From Pollenia angustigena (lineage: Eukaryota > Arthropoda > Insecta > Diptera > Polleniidae): 64,000 nt of DNA. Position numbers and translations under genes: made by a program. The stretch is taken from positions 100,216,151 through 100,280,150 of the forward strand of contig OV884060.1 of the NCBI GenBank assembly GCA_930367215.1, given 5' to 3'. Under the pieces are notes generated by a model that made no database searches, had not been told where the DNA came from, and saw nothing but the letters and a program-made list of their open reading frames with translations. Shown here in pieces: positions 58,288 to 64,000 of this stretch (within the stretch, counting starts at the first letter, position 1; each line of letters starts with the position of its first letter).

Positions 58288-59690
58288 TATAAGTTGGATT
58301 TTATTTTAACATTGATTTTAAATTTTGAAAAAGTTTTTATACATGATGCAGATGTGCAAATAAGCGAGTTTTTTTTATGGATTTCTCGCTTAAAAGCACT
58401 TAAAGACGTTCAAATTATGAATTTCATAACAGCAACAAGTGCAAGTAGATTCTTATATTAAAAATTTCTAGGAACTTGTGACTTAAAACATTTTTCTGAA
58501 ATTTTGTAGATTATGAAATTTTAATTTAAACTTCCAACAATTAACGTTTTGTACAGAGAGAGAGCTTAGCAAACAATTCAAATAAAAAACAAGTAAGAAA
58601 GTAAAGTAGGTCAAGCCCGACCATATGATACCCTACACCACAGTATTAAAAAACACATGCTTATGTGTCCATATAAATATAGATTTATCTATGCTTATAA
58701 ACTTCATGAAAATCGGTTTCAAAGTTTGTGAGAGGCAGAAATTGCCCCTATATCCCCTCGTGGTCATATTTTTTTAAAAATGCATACATTTTGTGTCCAT
58801 ATAGATATGGTTTTATCTATGTTTTAAATTTCATTGAAATCGGTTTGATAGTTTCTGAGAGGAAGAACCTTTCCCCTATCGTCCCTCGTGGTCCTACGAT
58901 TTGGCCCATTTTCAATAGGCTTGGTCCTTGTGCCAATAAGAACCCATGTCCCAAATTTTATCAAATTATCTCCAAAACCTGTACATTGCGCAGAAGGTTA
59001 CATGGACCAGCCAGCCAGCCTGCCAGCCGGACGGACATCGTTAGTTCGACTCAGTAAGTGATTCTGAGTCGATCGGTATACTTTAAGGTGGTTCTAGGAC
59101 CAATATTTTAAGGCGTTACACACATCAGCTCAAATGCATAATACCCCAGCGGGAAAAAGAAGGAGTACGAAGGCCTTCTAGAAGGCCTCTGTACCCCTTC
59201 TTTTGGATAAACAAGGCCTTCTCGCTCCATTCCATACTCATATCTTGTTTACACGCGTTGTCATTGCGGAGAAGGCCTTCCGCTTTCCTTTCTTTCGCCA
59301 GAGCTTCTTATCCTCTTCAGACCATGGGTACACATATGTGCACCTTAAAATATTACAAGTTTTAAAGACTAGCGACATCGTGTGACCAATAGAAACAGTT
59401 TAATTACTTGCTTTAAGCTACTGCGCTTCAAAACAATATCAAAAGATGGCAGGGTTTAGAAGTTTTAGCCATTATTTTTACATCTGAATTTAACTGTTTG
59501 AAAAAACCATACTGTTGGGATGTTTTTCCTCAATAACTAATCGATAAGACCTGAAGTATACATATGTGAACCTCTTTTTCTAGCAGTTTAAATAAAAAAA
59601 TTAAAAAAATAATAAAAACCGAAATTTAAATTACACCTCATAAGATAACACAAATAGTTAATAAGCCCTTTACTTAACCGGTTCAGTTCT

Positions 59691-59922
59691 GGGGGCAAAT
59701 TACGACAGTCGTGATCGAATACTTTTTCGATTCGAAAGCAATTTTATTTCTAATTCTCTCTGTCTATACTGAACGGATCGAAATAATTTTTTTAGTATTG
59801 TATAGCATTTATTTTAGTTTTACAACACTGAAAAAATAATAACGATTCGTTCAGTATCAACTGAAATAACATTGCCTTCGAATCTAAAAAGTATTCGATA
59901 ACGACTGCCATAATTTGCCCCC
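59691..59922. mobile_element. MITE with ~60-bp inverted ends
   Basis: Arms GGGGGCAAATTACGACAGTC and, inward from the right, GGGGGCAAATTATGGCAGTC continue through 'ATCGAATACTTTTT' and 'GATTCGAA.GCAAT'. 232 bp. Confidence 0.75.
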
Positions 59923-60699
59923 TGATCTTAAGAAATTTAGAATTTATGTTGAAATTTTTCATATTTTAAGACCTGAGGTACACATATGTGCCCCCTTAAT
60001 TTCTAAGAATTCAAATAAAAATTTAAAAAAAAAAATATACAGTTTTCTTATTTCCTCCCCAAAAGGTGTAAACAATATATAAGAAATGTAAAAATTCAAT
60101 GGGTTAATGCTCGGGTCTTTAGAGGCTAAAGGCATTCAAATAAATGGCTCTTAGAAGGCTTTTCAGAGAATGACTGTCAAAAGGCCTTAGAAAAAAGGTT
60201 ATCTTGAAGGGTTTTTAAGAAAGGTATGTTAAAAGGCCTTTCAATTAATGGCTCATAAAAGGCCTTTCAGACCATCCTTATACAAATGCCTTTGATTAAA
60301 GGTCATATTGAAGGGATATCAGTCTAAGACATTAAGGAATATTTCCTTACAAATGAAATTAGAAGACTGCATAGGTTTCATGTACATATTAGATCTCCAA
60401 TACAGAACATTAAACAACACTTAACATTTTATATATACCTATTTTACAAACGTATGTTTATATATGTTATTAAACTTATTGTAGTTTAATAACACATGTG
60501 ATATTTTTTTATTGAAATAATCAAATTTGCTAAATATTGTAAAATAGATTGTAAATAAAAGTAGGTATATAATGAAAAAAAAACTTTTAAGCACAAGTAC
60601 CTATCTTCCTTAATGAACAAAACTCAACTAAAATGATTTACGTTATTGTTTTTATTTTGTATTTTAATATGTACCTACTTTGTTACTTTGTTTTTATAA

Positions 60700-60890
60700 C
60701 GGGATCTGAATTCTTTCGCTTTGGCGAAAAAAACAAAACAAAAAATTTTACTCTTTCTCTTTTCAGCTTCAACTAAAACGATTTACAACATATGTTACTT
60801 TGTTTTTGTAAAGGGATCTGAATTCTTTTGCTTGCGCAAAAAAACAAAACAAAAAATGTTACTCCTTCTTTTCTCGCTTCTTTTATACCA
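60700..60890 (+). repeat. Tandem duplication of about 117 bp
   Basis: 'GGGATCTGAATTCTTT.GCTT' and 'AAAACAAAACAAAAAAT.TTACTC' occur twice in order. Confidence 0.7.
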
Positions 60891-61034
60891 AAGAGCCGAG
60901 GCCTTCTATGAGGTATTCTTTAGTAGTTACGTAAGAATAGTAATTAAATCAAAAAATGTTTAAGCAGTCCTTTAAAAAGGCCTGAAGTAAGATGGTCTTC
61001 TGAGTTTTCCCGCTGGGACCCTCTCTGTGGGTAT

Positions 61035-62093
61035 AATTATAAGCAACAATTGTTTTATAAGTTTTTAATTATAAATATGAATCTATATTACGTCATCGAT
61101 AAACGTATTTAAAAAAAGTCATTAAAATTATTATAACAAATATATACAGTTACAGACAATAAAATAGGATAATAATGACGTTATTATAAATATTTTTTAT
61201 TAACAAGTATAATGAAATTCTAAGCGGCAACGGGTTTTTCCTAACCCGATACCTTTTTATTAAATCCAATGCAGCTTTTGAAACTAAGCTAGGAATTCGA
61301 ATTTGTTCTGTGACCGTGAGACGCAGGTTAGATGAAAAAGATCTATACGGAAGATAAAAACGAAATGGCCAAAATCATATATTATTTGCAGACCTGGGAC
61401 AAATGCACTAATATTCCTATACATACATTGATAATTGTTTTACGTTAAATCAAAAACAATGGAAATGTAAAATTATTGCATTACCGCTAACTTTGAAAAT
61501 TTTAACGCATTATTTTTTATTTTCTTATAAAAAAATTAACACAAATAAGCAGGACCGTAACAATTTTGACATTTCTGTCTATTTGTTATAAATTTTGAAA
61601 ATTCCATACTCGTAAAAAAAAATTGTGAGACTTATTATGGTCTGACGATTCTTAAACTGATATATAGTTAAGCAATATTTCGTAAATTTTATAACATTTT
61701 ATGGAATAAACTAAAAAGAAAATAACTTCACAAGGAAAAGATCGCAATGAAAATAAAAATCATTAAAGATCAATTTGCAGATAAATGATCTAGAATTTGA
61801 AAGATTATTTGAGGAGCGCGATCATTTTGCGGTTCTTTTTTTAATCGTCTAGACGATTGTTGGAGTAAAAATACATTTAACGCTTCCAAACGATGCTTTT
61901 GCGAGTCATTTTGACGATTTTTTAACGAGTTTATCGATGTTCAGACATTTTGGCGACCATTGACGACTTTTTTTTTAAATTTGGCAAGAAAATTTTTAAT
62001 TTTTTTAAAATCAGTTATTGATTAAAGCAGACGTGAAGAATGAGAAAAAAGTGTTTATTTTAATAAAAGTGGTTTCTCTTGATTAAAAGTGTT
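61035..62093. other. Unannotated AT-rich sequence
   Basis: No gene or clear element. Words such as 'GACGATT' cluster near 61830-61960 without clear borders. Confidence 0.4.
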
Positions 62094-62648
62094 ATAGTGC
62101 ATTTACACTTGTAATTTTCAAACTAGTTTACGATCGTAAACTACTTTCATAAACTATACCGTTTACATCAGCATTTTTGACAGTTAAGTTGTTTATCTTT
62201 GACAAGTTCTTAGCCCCAATAATAAAAAAAACGTTGATGCACATACATACATACGAACATATTAACAAACCTTTGATTTCCGTTGTCCATCTAAAAGAAA
62301 ATATGTAAAAAAACTAACATTTCTTATACATTTGGAATTTTTTAAACATTTTTTTTGTTTATATTATTTTTCTTACTATTGTTTTGGCTTTTTTTTACAG
62401 ATAAAAGTAAATTTTTTTTCACTTGATTTTTTTTTATTTTTGAGGAAATGTCAAATATCACTAGCATTGCCAGAACAAAATTTGAAAAACAGAGTTGCAT
62501 TAACAAAAACTGGTTGTTTGTAACTAGTTTATCTCAAAAGCTAGTTACAAACGTGTTTATAATTTGTATGGATAAACAAGTTTCTCAAACTAGTTTATCA
62601 TCATAAACAACTTATAACCTGTTTATGGCGTAGGTGTAAATGCACTAT
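62094..62648. mobile_element. TIR element with ATAGTGCATTTACAC tips
   Basis: 15-bp perfect inverted tips. Subterminal 'AACTAGTTTA' and 'ATAAAC' words on both sides. 555 bp, non-coding. A similar tip ('ATAGTGCATTTACAT') at about 45895 may be a decayed relative. Confidence 0.7.
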
Positions 62649-63387
62649 TATTTTAACTTAATAAAAGAACGTAACCAAAAAGCAAGAATACAACTAGTCT
62701 TTTTTATGATTAAGAGTCACACAACAAGCTATTTTCACAATACAAAAACATTTTCTTATTGACTTTATGTTTAAGATGGACTTAAAGACGCATTAGTTCT
62801 GAACGATGAAGCCCAGCATTCAATAAAATTAAGCAAATTATTACAGGTAAGTGCTTTTTATCGCATGCTCCTACAAAATTTAAATGGTTTTTCTTTTCAA
62901 ATATGGCGGACATTCGAAATTTCCCAAAGCTGGCGATGCGGGTATAAATAATATATTGCAACCGATTTCGAAAAGGGAACCTAACCAAAAAGGTTTAAGG
63001 AGCCTAATACATAGTATTAAAATATGTATGTAATAATTAAAATAATCAAATTAGTTTCAAGATTCTTTTAAAGTAGGACTTTAAGAGTCTTACACGATTA
63101 TTTTTGGCACATCGTAGAAGACTCATTCTAGCGATTTATTAAAGGTTCATTTGAAGTAGGAATAAGAAAGTCTTACATAAAAAGTCATATGTAGGAGTCG
63201 CCACCAGGACACAATTTCTCCCGTTGTACTGAACTTGCGCGATCGGTGTACAATATCGCGAACGATTAGTTTAATTGCTTGCTCCGGTCGCGTACGATTC
63301 TTCTACGATCGAAAATGCTAGCTGGGAATGGTCCAACAAACTTAATGTAACTCACACAAATAAACATTTTGTTTGGTACATATACAT
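62649..63387. other. Non-coding region with a possible MITE terminus
   Basis: 'TCTTCTACGATCGAAAATGC' followed by 'TAGCTGGGAATG' near 63298-63330 matches the tip words 'CCCAGCTAGCATTTTC' of the 49830-53090 element, without a partner. No gene. Confidence 0.4.
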
Positions 63388-63799
63388 TAGGGATGCCAAA
63401 CGGGAAATCCCAAAATCCCGGGATTTTTCGGGATTGACAAATCCCGAGTTCCGGGATTTATTTTTATTAATCCCGGGATTTTTTAGGGATTTTTAATATA
63501 TCAACTTTTTTGTACAACAATGTTCGTTTTTATTGAATTTTTATATTCTATACAAAAAAATATTTTAAAAATTGTATTTCAGTTGTATTTTTTATTTTTA
63601 TAATTCTTATTTTTCTTTTTTAAAAATATATGTTATATATATAATACCTTTTCAAAACTCATAAATAAACAAAAAGTGTTGTTTATTTAAAAAAAATCCC
63701 GAAAAATCCCGGGATCCAGAAATCCCGGAATTTCTAGATCGGGATTTCAAAATCCCGAATCCCGGGATTTTCTAAAATCAATCCCGATTGGCATCCCTA
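63388..63799. mobile_element. hAT element, 412 bp, with dense CCCGGGATT repeats
   Basis: Tips TAGGGATGCCAA at both ends. ATATACAT duplicated perfectly at 63380-63387 and 63800-63807. Words of the ATCCCGGGATT type recur about ten times within roughly 100 bp of each end, likely transposase binding sites. Non-coding. Confidence 0.9.
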
Positions 63800-63807
63800 A
63801 TATACAT

Positions 63808-64000
63808 ACACACGTGCATACATATTTCTAAGTTTGAATCGAATACATTGTCAGCTAAATGTCAATGTCAAAATAAAAAACAAAGTAAATACCTATTACC
63901 ATAATAATCATATAAATAAATAAAACAACAAGATAAAAGTGAAAATATTTATTTATGTATTAACATATTTATTCATAATGAAGTGGTTACCTTTAAGAAT
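63808..64000. other. Window end, no feature seen
   Basis: AT-rich, no gene or repeat recognised. Confidence 0.4.

Larger units (their letters stand above)
59145..61017. mobile_element. Insertion with CCCAGCGGGAAAA tips
   Basis: 13-bp perfect inverted tips. AC duplicated at 59143-59144 and 61018-61019 (up to ACCC if the run of C is read differently). It interrupts mini-me-like copy 4, so its borders are certain. Inside are many AAGGCCTT-type palindromes near both ends, three copies of 'ACATATGTG' preceded by 'GGTA'-like words (59327, 59558, 59972), a nested MITE (59691-59922) and a tandem pair of about 117 bp (60700-60880). Superfamily not assigned; no transposase. Confidence 0.75.
58588..61034 (+). 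repeat. Mini-me-like repeat, copy 4, split by an insertion
   Basis: Head AACAAGTAAGAAA and 'AAGCCCGACCATATGATACC', then tandem units, then a (CAGC)/(GGAC) microsatellite stretch at 59011-59035, then a palindrome 'ACTCAGTAAGTGATTCTGAGT', and 'GCATAATAC' at 59136-59144. The remaining end 'CCTCTCTGTGGGTATAA' resumes at 61018-61034. Most complete copy in the window. Confidence 0.7.

Noticed and set aside
1..64000. CRISPR arrays, bacterial operons, rRNA genes, LTR retrotransposons
   Set aside because: No regularly spaced repeats, no rRNA-like sequence, no long terminal direct repeats and no gag/pol of the LTR type were seen.

Overview
This window looks like nuclear DNA of a higher fly (Diptera, probably a calyptrate). 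It is strongly AT-rich, has almost no long open frames, holds one large spliced host coding exon, and is crowded with DNA-transposon debris. The mini-me-type dipteran repeat with its 'ATAATACCCT...GGGTATAA' ending, a Helentron/DINE-like element and a tRNA-derived SINE all fit a fly. There are no bacterial-type genes or operons. Species cannot be told from the sequence.

The one convincing host gene is a minus-strand coding exon at 39645-44491 of about 1616 codons. It runs straight into a canonical splice donor (GTAAGT), so the protein continues in exons further left that I could not recognise. It is low-complexity and Ser/Thr/Asn-rich, with repeated RRKSYEEF and YGTIYDI motifs. I do not recognise the gene.

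Layout, left to right. 1-8.4 kb: small non-autonomous elements (a hAT at 537-1309 with a perfect 8-bp duplication, several MITEs, two mini-me-like repeats). 8.4-12.8 kb: an old TIR element invaded by a 3.6-kb element with TIRs of about 0.5 kb (8742-12365) that carries a broken, intron-containing DDE-like transposase gene. 13.9-16.9 kb: a decayed non-LTR retrotransposon (endonuclease plus reverse transcriptase). 16.9-22.4 kb: a hAT-like shell holding a complete Transib (RAG1-related) transposon with CGGCG duplications and, beside it, a Helentron. 23-36 kb: SINE copies, fragments of a second LINE family, a Harbinger-like insertion, hAT elements with perfect duplications (29475-31215, 33582-34527), MITEs. 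35.4-38.2 kb: a nested inverted-repeat element. 39.6-44.5 kb: the host exon. 45.3-48.3 kb: a hAT element with at least four further elements inside. 49.8-53.1 kb: a long-TIR element. 54.8-57.4 kb: a second, decayed Transib. 58-64 kb: an interrupted mini-me-like repeat, MITEs and a hAT with dense CCCGGGATT repeats.

How parts relate: the mobile genes do not form a pathway. The most unusual relation is that two unrelated transposase genes, the DDE-like one at 9.4-11.4 kb and the first Transib at 17.4-19.2 kb, are preceded by the same 0.8-0.9-kb upstream sequence. It begins about 45 bp before each start codon and ends in the same CACAGTACAACA terminus. All autonomous copies seen are broken by stops, frameshifts or deletions.
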